A stretch of 43,309 nt of DNA, taken from assembly GCF_000342045.1 (NCBI RefSeq), contig NZ_AONQ01000039.1, positions 1 through 43,309 on the forward strand. Reading direction: 5' to 3'. The translations under genes were made by a program, and so were the position numbers. The notes beneath the pieces were generated by a model. That model was given only the letters and a program-made list of their open reading frames with translations. It was not told the DNA's origin and made no database searches. The first letter of the stretch is position 1. Every line of letters starts with the position of its first letter. The DNA is from Paramagnetospirillum caucaseum (GTDB lineage Bacteria > Pseudomonadota > Alphaproteobacteria > Rhodospirillales > Magnetospirillaceae). Below, piece by piece: positions 34,692 through 42,725 of the stretch.

Positions 34692-35567
34692 TCAGGCGGC
34701 CCGGCGCCCGCGCAGAGCCTCGAGATGGGCAAGGACGGCGGAGGCAGTTTCCGGATGGGCCAGGGCGGCGTCGATGATCGCCGCCACATAGCCGGCCTTG
34801 TTGCCGCAGTCGTAGCGGGTGCCGACGAAACGGGCGCCGTGCAGCGGCACGCGGTCCAGGGTCCGCGCGATGGCGTCGGTCAGCTGGATCTCGCCGCCGG
34901 CTCCCGTCTCACGGCGCTCCAGGGCGTCGAACACGCCGGAATCCAGCACATAGCGGCCGATCACCGACAGGGTGGAGGGCGCCTCGGAGGGCCTGGGCTT
35001 TTCCACCAGGCCGCGGGCGCGGGCCAGCCGCCCCTTCTCCTCGATGACGTCGAGGATGCCGTAGCGGTCCACCTGATCGGCGGGAACGTTCTCCACGGCG
35101 ATGACGTGGCCGCCTGTCTGGTTCCACACCTCCACCAGTTGCTTCAGACAGCCGGGCTTGCCGAGGATCAGGTCGTCGGGCAGCAGCACGGCGAAGGGCT
35201 CGTCGCCGATCACCGGACGGGCGCACAGCACGGCATGGCCGAGGCCCAGCGGCGCCGGCTGGCGCACGGTGGTGATGGTCACGCCCCGGGGGCAGGTGCC
35301 GCGCGCGATCTCCAGCAGCCCGGCCTTGCCCTTGGCCTCCAGCGAACGCTCCAGCTCGGCGTTGCGGTCGAAATGGTCGGCCAGCATCTCCTTGCCCCGG
35401 GCGGTGACCAGGACGATCTCGGTGATGCCGGCCTCGGCGGCTTCCTCCACCGCGTACTGGATCAGCGGCTTGTCCACCACCGGCAGCAATTCCTTGGGCA
35501 GCACCTTGGTGGCGGGCAGGACGCGGGTACCCATGCCGGCGACGGGCAGAACGGCTTTACGGATCAT
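34692..35567 (-). CDS. galU: UTP-glucose-1-phosphate uridylyltransferase
   Basis: Makes UDP-glucose for surface polysaccharides. The 291-residue protein begins with the nucleotide-binding MIRKAVLPVAGMGTRVLPAT, then PKELLPVVDKPLIQYAVEEA, FAVLLPDDLILG and VEKPRPSEAPS, all typical of bacterial GalU. It is transcribed away from the ChaC-like gene upstream, with an 85-bp gap. UDP-glucose supply is consistent with the glycosyltransferase cluster a few kilobases away, but that is only proximity. Confidence 0.96.
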   Translation of the reverse strand: MIRKAVLPVAGMGTRVLPATKVLPKELLPVVDKPLIQYAVEEAAEAGITEIVLVTARGKEMLADHFDRNAELERSLEAKGKAGLLEIARGTCPRGVTITTVRQPAPLGLGHAVLCARPVIGDEPFAVLLPDDLILGKPGCLKQLVEVWNQTGGHVIAVENVPADQVDRYGILDVIEEKGRLARARGLVEKPRPSEAPSTLSVIGRYVLDSGVFDALERRETGAGGEIQLTDAIARTLDRVPLHGARFVGTRYDCGNKAGYVAAIIDAALAHPETASAVLAHLEALRGRRAA

Positions 35568-35652
35568 TGGGGATGTCTCTCGAAAGAGCGGTTGCGATGG
35601 AGAGGATCATCGCCCGCCATTCAGGCAGAGTTTTGTCCTGATTGCGGCGGAA

Positions 35653-36240
35653 TCAGGGCATGTCGACCAACGTCAGCAGGCGCCCGAGGCTCTTGTCCTC
35701 CAATCCCAGCGCCTCCAGCTGGGCGATGGTGTTGGCCAGATAGTCCCGGCACGGCCCCGCCGCGCCGCGGCCCTGGCGGATCAGGGCGGCCAGATGCTCC
35801 GGGGCGGCATCGGCCAGGTATTGCGGATGGCCGCGCCGGGCGATGAAGGCCCAGGCCGCCACCCGCCGCCCGTCGTCCAGGGTCACGGGGACGAAGCGCG
35901 GCACGTAGACTCCGGTGGGCATCTCGCGGCGGTAGACCTGCTCCATCACTGCCGGCACAAGGGGGGCCGCCACCCGGAAGACCCGCCCCCGGCACGATCC
36001 CCCCCGGTCGAGGCCCATCACCAGCCCGGGGCGCTCGGGTGTGCCGCGCCATTGGTACGACAGGATGCACATGGCGCGGTGATAGCCGGCCAGCCGGGCG
36101 GTGCGGGCCTCCTCGTGGCGGAAATCCGGATTCCACATCAGCGAGCCGTAGGCGAACACCCACAGGTCGGTGCCTTGCCTCCAACCCGCCGTCGGGTTAG
36201 AGGTGGTATCTCCTTCCGGAGTGGCGATGCCCATGCCCAT
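35653..36240 (-). CDS. ChaC-like gamma-glutamylcyclotransferase
   Basis: A protein of up to 195 residues with the ChaC signature WVFAYGSLMWNPDF, RGTPERPGLVMGLDRGG, and YRREMPTGVYVPRFVPV. ChaC enzymes split glutathione into 5-oxoproline and Cys-Gly. Start codons at 36240 and 36234 are possible; both overlap the start of the divergent DUF2125 gene, and neither has a convincing ribosome-binding site. The conserved core begins only at residue 27, so the true start may lie slightly inside. Confidence 0.88.
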   Translation of the reverse strand: MGMGIATPEGDTTSNPTAGWRQGTDLWVFAYGSLMWNPDFRHEEARTARLAGYHRAMCILSYQWRGTPERPGLVMGLDRGGSCRGRVFRVAAPLVPAVMEQVYRREMPTGVYVPRFVPVTLDDGRRVAAWAFIARRGHPQYLADAAPEHLAALIRQGRGAAGPCRDYLANTIAQLEALGLEDKSLGRLLTLVDMP

Positions 36241-37285
36241 GCGTTTCCGTCTTGCCGCCCTCGCCGCCGCCGCCCTGATCCTGGCCGGCTGCGGCGCCTA
36301 TACCGCCTATTGGTTCCATGTGGCGGGGCAGTTGCGCAAGGGGGTCGAGGATTTCGCCGCCGCCCGCCGCGCCGACGGCTGGCGCCTGGACTTCGCCCCG
36401 CCGGTACCGTTCGGCTTTCCCGGTGCCATCGGCCTCGACCTGGGCGCCTTCGTCCTGGCCACGCCCTCGGGCCTCGAATGGCAGAGCGACGGTGTGCGCC
36501 TGCTGGTTCCCGGCTTCGACCCGCTGGGCCCCACCCTGGAATTGGGCACCCGCCATGCCATCGCCCTGGGCGACGGATGGCGGGGTGTGGTCACCGCCGC
36601 CGGGGCCTCGGTGCGCCTTCGGGTGGACGGCGACGGCGACCTGCACGCCTTCAGCTTCGAGGCCGGCCGGCCGCTGCTGGAGCAGCCGGGCCAAGGGCCG
36701 CTGTCGGCGGAGCGGCTGGCCGTCGCCTATCAATGGCTCAATCCCCCCGATCCCGGCCACGAGAAGCCCTCGGCCGACTTCACCCTCGATGCCAGGGGCG
36801 TCGAGATGAGCCTGCCCGCCGGCCTGAATCTCAACCGCCGCCTCGACGGCGTGCGGGTAGAAGGCCGCGTCATGGGCACCATCCCCGAGACGGCGCCGCT
36901 CTCCGCCCTGGCCGCCTGGAGCAATGCCGGCGGCACCGTGGAGCTGGACAAGGTGGCGGTGGAGTGGGCGCCGCTGAGCCTGGAGGGCGACGGCACCCTG
37001 GCCTTCGACCCCGCGCTGCAGCCGCTGGTCGCCACCACGGCGCGCATCCGCGGCTGGAACGAGATGATCGGCCGCCTGAAGGAGGCCGGGCTGATGGAGC
37101 CGGGCATGGCCTCGGCCGCCGAAATGCTGCTGGCCATCCTGGCCCGGCCCGATCCCCAGGGCCGCCCGACCCTGACCCTGTCCATAACCCTGCAGGACGG
37201 CGTTCTTTCCGCCGGGCAGGTCAAGCTGCTGCGGCTGCCGCCCCTGCCCATCACGCCCCCCGGTCCCGGAGCCCCGCCATCATGA
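36227..37285 (+). CDS. DUF2125 domain-containing envelope protein
   Basis: A 352-residue protein of the alphaproteobacterial DUF2125 family, function unknown. Its N-terminus is a signal sequence with a lipobox (LAALAAAALILAGCGAYTAY), so it is either a lipoprotein or membrane-anchored, followed by YWFHVAGQLRKGVEDFAAAR, the usual DUF2125 opening. The rest is beta-rich, resembling the AsmA/DUF945 style of envelope protein. GGAG at 36218-36221 supports the ATG at 36227. The stop overlaps the aminotransferase start by four bases. Confidence 0.85.
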   Translation: MPMPMRFRLAALAAAALILAGCGAYTAYWFHVAGQLRKGVEDFAAARRADGWRLDFAPPVPFGFPGAIGLDLGAFVLATPSGLEWQSDGVRLLVPGFDPLGPTLELGTRHAIALGDGWRGVVTAAGASVRLRVDGDGDLHAFSFEAGRPLLEQPGQGPLSAERLAVAYQWLNPPDPGHEKPSADFTLDARGVEMSLPAGLNLNRRLDGVRVEGRVMGTIPETAPLSALAAWSNAGGTVELDKVAVEWAPLSLEGDGTLAFDPALQPLVATTARIRGWNEMIGRLKEAGLMEPGMASAAEMLLAILARPDPQGRPTLTLSITLQDGVLSAGQVKLLRLPPLPITPPGPGAPPS

Positions 37286-38532
37286 GCAACCTGCCCGTCC
37301 AGCCGTTCCAGCCGCCGCTACGCCTCCTGATGGGGCCCGGCCCCTCGGACGTCCATCCCCGCGTACTGGCCGCCCAGGCCCGGCCCACCATCGGCCATCT
37401 CGATCCCGCCTTCGTCGGCATGATGGACGAGGTCAAGGGCCTGCTGCAGGCCGCCTTCCGTACCGCCAACGAAATGACCTTCGCCGTGTCAGGCCCCGGC
37501 TCGGCCGGCATGGAGGCCTGCTTCGTCAACCTGATCGAGCCGGGCGATACCGTGGTGGTCTGCGTCAACGGCGTGTTCGGCGGCCGCATGAAGGAGAACG
37601 TCGAGCGCTGCGGCGCGCGCGCGGTGGTGGTCGAGGATGCCTGGGGCACCCCCGTCGACCCGGGCAAGGTGGAGGCGGCCTTGACGGCCCATCCCGGCGC
37701 CAAGGTCCTGGCCTTCGTCCATGCCGAGACCTCGACAGGCGTGGAATCCGACGCCGCCGCCCTGTGCGCCCTGGCCCGCGCCCATGGGGCGCTGGCCATC
37801 GTCGACACCGTCACCTCCCTGGGCGGCATTCCGGTGCTGGTGGATCAATGGGGGGCCGACGCCGTCTATTCCGGCAGCCAGAAATGCCTGTCGGCCCCGC
37901 CCGGCCTGTCGCCGGTCACCGTCTCGTCCCGTGCCGTGGACGCCTTGAAATCCCGCAAGACCAAGGTGCAGAGCTGGTTCCTCGACCTCACCCTGCTCAC
38001 CGCCTATTGGGGCGGCGGGGCCCAGTTGGTTCGCCAACCGGCGAACCAACAAACAAGTGGTGGGATTTCGGCGGGTTCAAAGAACCCGCCGGGGCGCACC
38101 TACCACCACACCGCGCCGGTCAATGCCCTCTACGGCCTGCACGAATCCCTGGTCATGCTGCACGAGGAGGGGCTGGAAGCCTCGTGGGCGCGGCACCGCG
38201 CCATGCACGCGGCGCTGAAGGCCGGGCTGGAGGCCATGGGACTCGGCCTGCTGGTGGCCGAGGCGTCCCGCCTGCCCCAGCTCAACGCCGTCACCGTGCC
38301 CGAGGGCGTCGACGAGGCGGCGGTGCGCAGCCAGTTGCTGGCCCGCTTCGGCCTGGAGATCGGCGCCGGCCTCGGCGCCCTGGCCGGCAAGGTCTGGCGC
38401 ATCGGCCTGATGGGCCAGAGCGCCACGCCCCGGCATGTCATGGCCTGTCTTGGTGCGCTCGAGAGCGTGCTGGGGGCCAAGGTGCCCCAGGGCGCCGGTC
38501 CGGCGGCGGCGTCACGGGTGCTGTTCGGGTAA
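37282..38532 (+). CDS. Class V aminotransferase, serine/alanine-glyoxylate type, with in-frame insertion
   Basis: PLP-dependent aminotransferase of 416 residues, similar to serine-glyoxylate and alanine-glyoxylate aminotransferases. It shows RLLMGPGPSDVHPRVL, VSGPGSAGMEACFVNL, AIVDTVTSLGGIPV and the PLP lysine in YSGSQKCLSAPPGL (K201), then WRIGLMGQSATPRHV near the end. Between YWGGG and RTYHHTAPVNALYGLHE, which are directly joined in the family, 25 extra residues are present (A-Q-L-V-R... to ...K-N-P-P-G), encoded by 38020-38094. This stretch contains two perfect DNA hairpins and does not look like the rest of the gene. The insertion lies close to the active site, so activity is uncertain. 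Confidence 0.9.
   Translation: MSNLPVQPFQPPLRLLMGPGPSDVHPRVLAAQARPTIGHLDPAFVGMMDEVKGLLQAAFRTANEMTFAVSGPGSAGMEACFVNLIEPGDTVVVCVNGVFGGRMKENVERCGARAVVVEDAWGTPVDPGKVEAALTAHPGAKVLAFVHAETSTGVESDAAALCALARAHGALAIVDTVTSLGGIPVLVDQWGADAVYSGSQKCLSAPPGLSPVTVSSRAVDALKSRKTKVQSWFLDLTLLTAYWGGGAQLVRQPANQQTSGGISAGSKNPPGRTYHHTAPVNALYGLHESLVMLHEEGLEASWARHRAMHAALKAGLEAMGLGLLVAEASRLPQLNAVTVPEGVDEAAVRSQLLARFGLEIGAGLGALAGKVWRIGLMGQSATPRHVMACLGALESVLGAKVPQGAGPAAASRVLFG
38020..38094 (+). repeat. 75-bp in-frame palindromic insertion inside the aminotransferase gene
   Basis: It contains GTTGGTTCGCC-AACC-GGCGAACCAAC (38025-38050 when extended, perfect 11-bp stem) and CGGCGGGTTC-AAA-GAACCCGCCG (38069-38091, perfect 10-bp stem). 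CGGGGC occurs at both ends (38016-38021 and 38090-38095). It adds 25 codons without a stop. No transposase is present. Confidence 0.7.
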
Positions 38533-38540
38533 GACAACAC

Positions 38541-38582
38541 CGGGGCGACGCCCCGCCCCCCACCGGGAGGCATGCCTCCCGG
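38541..38582. terminator. Two palindromes between convergent genes (bidirectional terminator or dispersed repeat)
   Basis: CGGGGC-GAC-GCCCCG (38541-38555) and the perfect 20-bp palindrome CCGGGAGGCATGCCTCCCGG (38563-38582) lie between the aminotransferase stop and the first glycosyltransferase stop. A TTTGA-TTT-TCAAA follows. A bidirectional terminator is the simplest explanation. Confidence 0.5.
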
Positions 38583-38598
38583 ACCCACCCTTTGATTT

Positions 38599-39813
38599 TC
38601 AAAAAGAAGGAGGGTCGGAGGTGTCCTCCGAGCGGGTCTGGGCGGTAGCCCATTCGCGCAGCGAAGCCAATTCCCGCACCGCGGCCCACACGGCATCGGT
38701 GGAAATTTCGGCGACGCAGGGGAAGGTGTCCTGAGTGCTGGCGCGCTTATGGCAGCGCCACAGGCAGTGGTAGCACTCCATGGGGGCGTTGAGGAAGCGG
38801 GCCCGGGGCGGGCGGATTTCCTCGGGATAGGGCACGAAGCAGCCGAAATGGCCGCCGCCGGCCAGCAGCACGGTGGGAGCGCCGACCCCTATGGCCAGAT
38901 GGCCGGGGCCGGAATCGTTGCCGACCACGCAGGCGGCGTGCTTCATCACGTCGACGGTCTGGCCCAGCTTGAGGCTGCCGATGGCGTCGATCAGGCCGGG
39001 ATGGCCGAGCGCGGCCAAAGCGGGTTTGGCGTAGGCCTCCTGCTTCCCGCCGACGAACACCACCCGCAGCCCGGACTCCAGGGCACGTTTCGCTACGGCA
39101 ATGAAATTCTCCAGGGGCCAGCGCCGCCCGGGTTCGTTGGAGCCGATGAACATCACCACGTAAGGCGCGCCCTCGGGCAGGTCCGGCTTGCGGTCGGGCC
39201 AGGGAATGGCGGGCGGCTCGGGCTTCATGCGGGTGCCCGCCAGGGCCTGCAGGAAGGTGAAGTGCCTGAGGCCCTCGTGGGTGGGATAGGGGCCGGTGTC
39301 GATCACCCGCGTCGCCTTGGCCAGGTACCAGGCATATTCCGCCTTGGTGCGCTCGGTGATGAAGGGGGTGCAGACGATGCGCTCCGGCGCCCGGCTGGCC
39401 CAGACCAGGGTATCGGCGGTCAGCGTCTTCCTCATGAACATGTCGCACAGCGCGGCCTTAAAGCCCTGGCGGCGGATCCACAGGGCAATCTTCAGGCGGT
39501 AGAGCCACTTCTTCTCGAAGGCGTGCTCGTCGATGGTGACCACCCGGAAACCATCGAACACTTCCCCGATCACCGCCTTCCACGAATGGCAGCCCAGTAC
39601 GGTGATCTCGGATTTCGCCAGGCCAAGCACCGTTGGGTAATGCTCCAGCGCGGCGCGGAACATCACCATGTCGCCGATGCCGTCCATGCGCACCACCACC
39701 GCGCCCCGGCGCACGCGGGGGACGGGCCACAGGGCGACGATGGCGTCGATGGGACGGAACATCCACCAGCGCCGGCGCATGCCGCGCGGAAACAGGGTCG
39801 ACAGCAGGCTCAT
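38599..39813 (-). CDS. Glycosyltransferase family 9 (heptosyltransferase-like) protein 1
   Basis: A 404-residue GT-B protein of family GT9. The N-terminal loop VVVRMDGIGDMVMFRAALEH keeps the G-D pair whose Asp is the presumed catalytic base. The C-terminal half has YVVMFIGSNEPGRRWPLENF and CVVGNDSGPGHLAIGVGAPT, the nucleotide-sugar binding region. A cysteine cluster follows in MECYHCLWRCHKR and DTFPCVAEI. The substrate is unknown; LPS core or glycan transfer is likely. It is the last gene of a minus-strand cluster with two more GT9 genes and DUF6165. Confidence 0.87.
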   Translation of the reverse strand: MSLLSTLFPRGMRRRWWMFRPIDAIVALWPVPRVRRGAVVVRMDGIGDMVMFRAALEHYPTVLGLAKSEITVLGCHSWKAVIGEVFDGFRVVTIDEHAFEKKWLYRLKIALWIRRQGFKAALCDMFMRKTLTADTLVWASRAPERIVCTPFITERTKAEYAWYLAKATRVIDTGPYPTHEGLRHFTFLQALAGTRMKPEPPAIPWPDRKPDLPEGAPYVVMFIGSNEPGRRWPLENFIAVAKRALESGLRVVFVGGKQEAYAKPALAALGHPGLIDAIGSLKLGQTVDVMKHAACVVGNDSGPGHLAIGVGAPTVLLAGGGHFGCFVPYPEEIRPPRARFLNAPMECYHCLWRCHKRASTQDTFPCVAEISTDAVWAAVRELASLREWATAQTRSEDTSDPPSF

Positions 39814-39816
39814 GGA

Positions 39817-40938
39817 CTAGAAAACGCCCCGGGACACCGAATCACGGACGAAGGCCAGCACCTGATCGGTATCGATGGCGTTGACGCATTTGTACATGCC
39901 GTCTTCCAGCGGGAACTTGCAGCGGCCCAGGCAGCCCTGGCATTCCATGGGCACGTAGACGAACTGCACGTTGCCGGGCACCACCCGCTCGTCATAGGGC
40001 ACGCCGGCCCCCACATAGGCGGCGCTGGCCATGCACAGGGTGGGAACCCCCAGCAGCACCGCCAGATGCAGGCCGGCGGTATCGACGCCGATGGCCAGCT
40101 TGGAGCCCAGCAGGGTCGAGGCCAGCCGGTCGAAGCCCGAGGTCTCCATCCTGACGTTGGGCTGGGTCAGCAGTGCCATGTATTCGGGGTTCTTGTCGAA
40201 ATCGTTCTTGTGCCCGGCCACCAGCACCTGCCAGTTGGGCGGCACTAGGTCGGCCAGGTCCCGCCAGGTCTCGGCGGGCAGCATGCGCTGCTTCACCCCC
40301 GAGAAGGGCAGCAACACGATGGTCGGGGCGGACAGGGCCTCGGGATTGGGCAGCTGGCTGTCTTCCAGCAGGGCGAGGACCGGCGGCTGGCGGTCGTCCA
40401 GCACCTCGTCGGCGAAGCGCGACCAGCGGACGATCTTGTCCTGGCGCACCGGCCCGGAATCGAACAGCAGGTCGAAGACCTTCTCGCTCTCCTCCAGGCG
40501 CTGGTGGAAGTTGCGCTTGAAGGGCGGCGGCACCATGCCCGCCGTCCCCGCCGGGTCGGCGGTGATGATCAGCGCCTCGTCCTGGTCGTGCTCGCGCACA
40601 TAGTCCAGCGAGACGATCAGCCGGTAATGCTGGGCGAACAGGTCCTTGAAGCTGCTCCAGCGGTATTCCAGCTCGTCCAGGCGGCGGAAATCGATGCGGC
40701 GCAGCTTGAGCGTGCGGGGGAACAGGAAGGCCATGCCGGCGGCGTCGGAGCGGCACAGCAGGGTGACGCTCTCGTCCAGCTTGGCCAAGCGCATGAAGCG
40801 GGGCAGCACGGCGGACAGGAACACCATCTCGGCCGGCCCGCGCGAGCTGACCAGCAAAACGCCCTCGGCCCGCTTCCGGCGCTTCTTATACCGGAGCAGG
40901 AGCCTCAGGACCGGATCGAGCAGGGCGGCAATCTTCAT
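39817..40938 (-). CDS. Glycosyltransferase family 9 protein 2 (altered catalytic loop)
   Basis: A 373-residue GT9 protein, clearly a paralogue of the next gene: LLVSSRGPAEMVFLSAVLPR against LLLSSGGLGDTVLFALVLPR. The G-D pair of the catalytic loop is replaced by A-E, so activity may be changed. The donor-binding half shows LLPFSGVKQRMLPAETWRDL and IGVDTAGLHLAVLLGVPT. The cysteine cluster reads MECQGCLGRCKFP and MYKCVNAI. It starts at ATG 40938 overlapping the neighbour stop (ATGA), and ends 3 bp before the start of gene 1. Confidence 0.85.
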   Translation of the reverse strand: MKIAALLDPVLRLLLRYKKRRKRAEGVLLVSSRGPAEMVFLSAVLPRFMRLAKLDESVTLLCRSDAAGMAFLFPRTLKLRRIDFRRLDELEYRWSSFKDLFAQHYRLIVSLDYVREHDQDEALIITADPAGTAGMVPPPFKRNFHQRLEESEKVFDLLFDSGPVRQDKIVRWSRFADEVLDDRQPPVLALLEDSQLPNPEALSAPTIVLLPFSGVKQRMLPAETWRDLADLVPPNWQVLVAGHKNDFDKNPEYMALLTQPNVRMETSGFDRLASTLLGSKLAIGVDTAGLHLAVLLGVPTLCMASAAYVGAGVPYDERVVPGNVQFVYVPMECQGCLGRCKFPLEDGMYKCVNAIDTDQVLAFVRDSVSRGVF

Positions 40939-42053
40939 GAACCTCCCTCCACCATCCTGGCAATGTCCGACAAAATCGCGTCGGAGTCGAGAGCCGCCAC
41001 GCAGGGAAACATGGAATTCACCGGGTTCAGGCGGCAATCGCCCAGGCAGCCGGCGCAATCCATGGGATGAACCAACACCTTCAGGTTGCTCGGACCGACC
41101 GCGTCGGCGTAGGGCACGATCTCGCCGACGAAGCCGGCCGAGGCCAGGCACAGGGTGGGCACCCCCAGCGCGGCGGCCAGATGCATGCAGGCGGTGTCCA
41201 CCGAGACCACCAGCCGGGCGCCGCGCAGGATGCCGGCCAGTTCCGCGAAGGGGGCGGGCTCGAACGAGACGTTGGGCAGCTCCAGCAGGGGCCGGTAATC
41301 GGGATTTTTGTCCAGGTCGCCGGGATGGCCGGCGATGCGCATCCGCCATTCCGGCGGCAGGGCGGCGGCGATGCGGGCGTAGAGTTCGGGCGGGCTCTGC
41401 TTCTGCCTGACCGCCGAGAACGGCTGGACGATCACCGTGGGCTCGGGCAGCTCCACCCGGGCCGGCATCTGCTCCGGAGCCAGCGCCACGCGGGGCGGCG
41501 GCTGGATTCTACCGGTCAGTTCGGAAGCGAAACGGGACCAGCGCACCACCTTGTCCTGCAGCGCCGCGCCCGAATCCACCAGCCGTCCCCAGCGCCCGGC
41601 ATTGGCGTCGAGGCGGTTCTGGTACTTGGCCCAGGGCCGGGCGCGCATGGCGGCGGTCTCGGGCGCGTCGCAGGCGAAGGCCAGGGCCTCGTCCAGGTCG
41701 GGATGGCGCTTGAAGTCGGTGGAGACCACCAGACGGTAATGGGCGCGGTAAAGATCGTCGAAGGTGGCGCCGCGATAGGCCGGATCCTTGCCCAGCCGGC
41801 CGAAATCCACCTTGAACACCGCGACTCCCGGCGGAAATAGAAAGGCCATCTTGGCCCCGTCGGCGCGCAGCAGCACGGTGACCGTCTCGCCCGGCCGCGC
41901 CAGCTCGAGGAAGCGCGGCAACACCAGGGCGAACAGCACGGTGTCGCCCAGCCCGCCCGACGACAGCAGCAGCACGCCCGCCGCCTCGCCCGGCCTTGGC
42001 GGCCGGGGCCGCAGGCGGCGCATTGTGTCGGAGATCAGGCGCTTCAGCTTCAA
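40935..42053 (-). CDS. Glycosyltransferase family 9 protein 3
   Basis: A 372-residue GT9 protein with an intact loop SSGGLGDTVLFALVLPR, the donor region VIVQPFSAVRQKQSPPELYA and VSVDTACMHLAAALGVPTLC, and the cysteine cluster MDCAGCLGDCRLN and MFPCVAAL. The start is a TTG at 42053, with GAGGTGA about eight bases upstream; no in-frame ATG is available near. It begins 12 bp after the DUF6165 gene, forming DUF6165-GT9-GT9-GT9. Confidence 0.85.
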   Translation of the reverse strand: MKLKRLISDTMRRLRPRPPRPGEAAGVLLLSSGGLGDTVLFALVLPRFLELARPGETVTVLLRADGAKMAFLFPPGVAVFKVDFGRLGKDPAYRGATFDDLYRAHYRLVVSTDFKRHPDLDEALAFACDAPETAAMRARPWAKYQNRLDANAGRWGRLVDSGAALQDKVVRWSRFASELTGRIQPPPRVALAPEQMPARVELPEPTVIVQPFSAVRQKQSPPELYARIAAALPPEWRMRIAGHPGDLDKNPDYRPLLELPNVSFEPAPFAELAGILRGARLVVSVDTACMHLAAALGVPTLCLASAGFVGEIVPYADAVGPSNLKVLVHPMDCAGCLGDCRLNPVNSMFPCVAALDSDAILSDIARMVEGGS

Positions 42054-42065
42054 GGCGCCGTCACC

Positions 42066-42452
42066 TCAATAGGGAGCGTAGGACTTTTCCTCGATCAGCG
42101 CCGAGCCCAGCAGGTCATTGACCTTGCGCTTGACCGCCGCCCGCTCGTCGTTGGTGAAGTACACGGCGCGGGCCAGTTCGACGAATTTCGGCCCGAAATC
42201 CTTGGCGCGCTCGCAGTCGCGGATGTCGTCCTCGATCACCCACAGCGTCTCGTTGATGGCCTTGAGCTCGGCCGACAGCGCCGCCAGACCGGCATGGCCG
42301 GGGAATTCGCGCTCACGCACCAGGACCAGCTCGTCCAGTTCCTTGGTGACGTTGGCGATCTTGCCGGCGTCGGACAGACGCTCGGCCTTGATCTCGAGAA
42401 TGGTGATCTTGTCGATAATCTCGCCCCACGACACGGGCACCAGAACGGACAT
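42066..42452 (-). CDS. DUF6165 family protein
   Basis: A 128-residue, mostly helical protein beginning MSVLVPVSWGEIIDKITILE, followed by IKAERLSDAGKIANVTKELD and a C-terminal region AVYFTNDERAAVKRKVNDLL. I recognise the DUF6165 pattern (SWGEIIDKITIL), whose function is unknown; members often lie next to glycosyltransferases. Its position at the head of the GT9 cluster supports a role in glycan assembly, but no more can be said. Confidence 0.75.
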   Translation of the reverse strand: MSVLVPVSWGEIIDKITILEIKAERLSDAGKIANVTKELDELVLVREREFPGHAGLAALSAELKAINETLWVIEDDIRDCERAKDFGPKFVELARAVYFTNDERAAVKRKVNDLLGSALIEEKSYAPY

Positions 42453-42525
42453 GACGGACCTATGCTTGCCGGAAACCGTGCCGGTCTTAGCAGATTTCGC
42501 GGCCTGGGACCAAAACCCAATTGGA

Positions 42526-42634
42526 CCGCCGAACCAAGGATATCAAATTTCCGCACACGGGTTCGGCGGCAAGCGCCGGTCGGCTTCGCCGACAAATTTC
42601 AATGATACGCGCCTGCGCGCGTGCGCGCGCCGCA
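42526..42634. repeat. Palindromic and alternating-base region between DUF6165 and the FmdE-like gene
   Basis: In the 273-bp gap 42453-42725, CCGCCGAACC (42526-42535) and GGTTCGGCGG (42560-42569) form a perfect 10-bp inverted repeat around 24 bases. GTCGGC-TTC-GCCGAC (42579-42593) is a short hairpin, and about 42608-42634 is an almost alternating C/G tract. The remaining stretch up to 42725 has low coding character and may be part of a dispersed repeat. Confidence 0.5.
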
Positions 42635-42725
42635 GCTTATGCCGCGGACCAAAGGGAACGCGTAGCGGACAAAGCCAAGCGAAGCGCCCGGCGACCGAGG
42701 GCAATACGGCGAGCCATCGCCGGTA

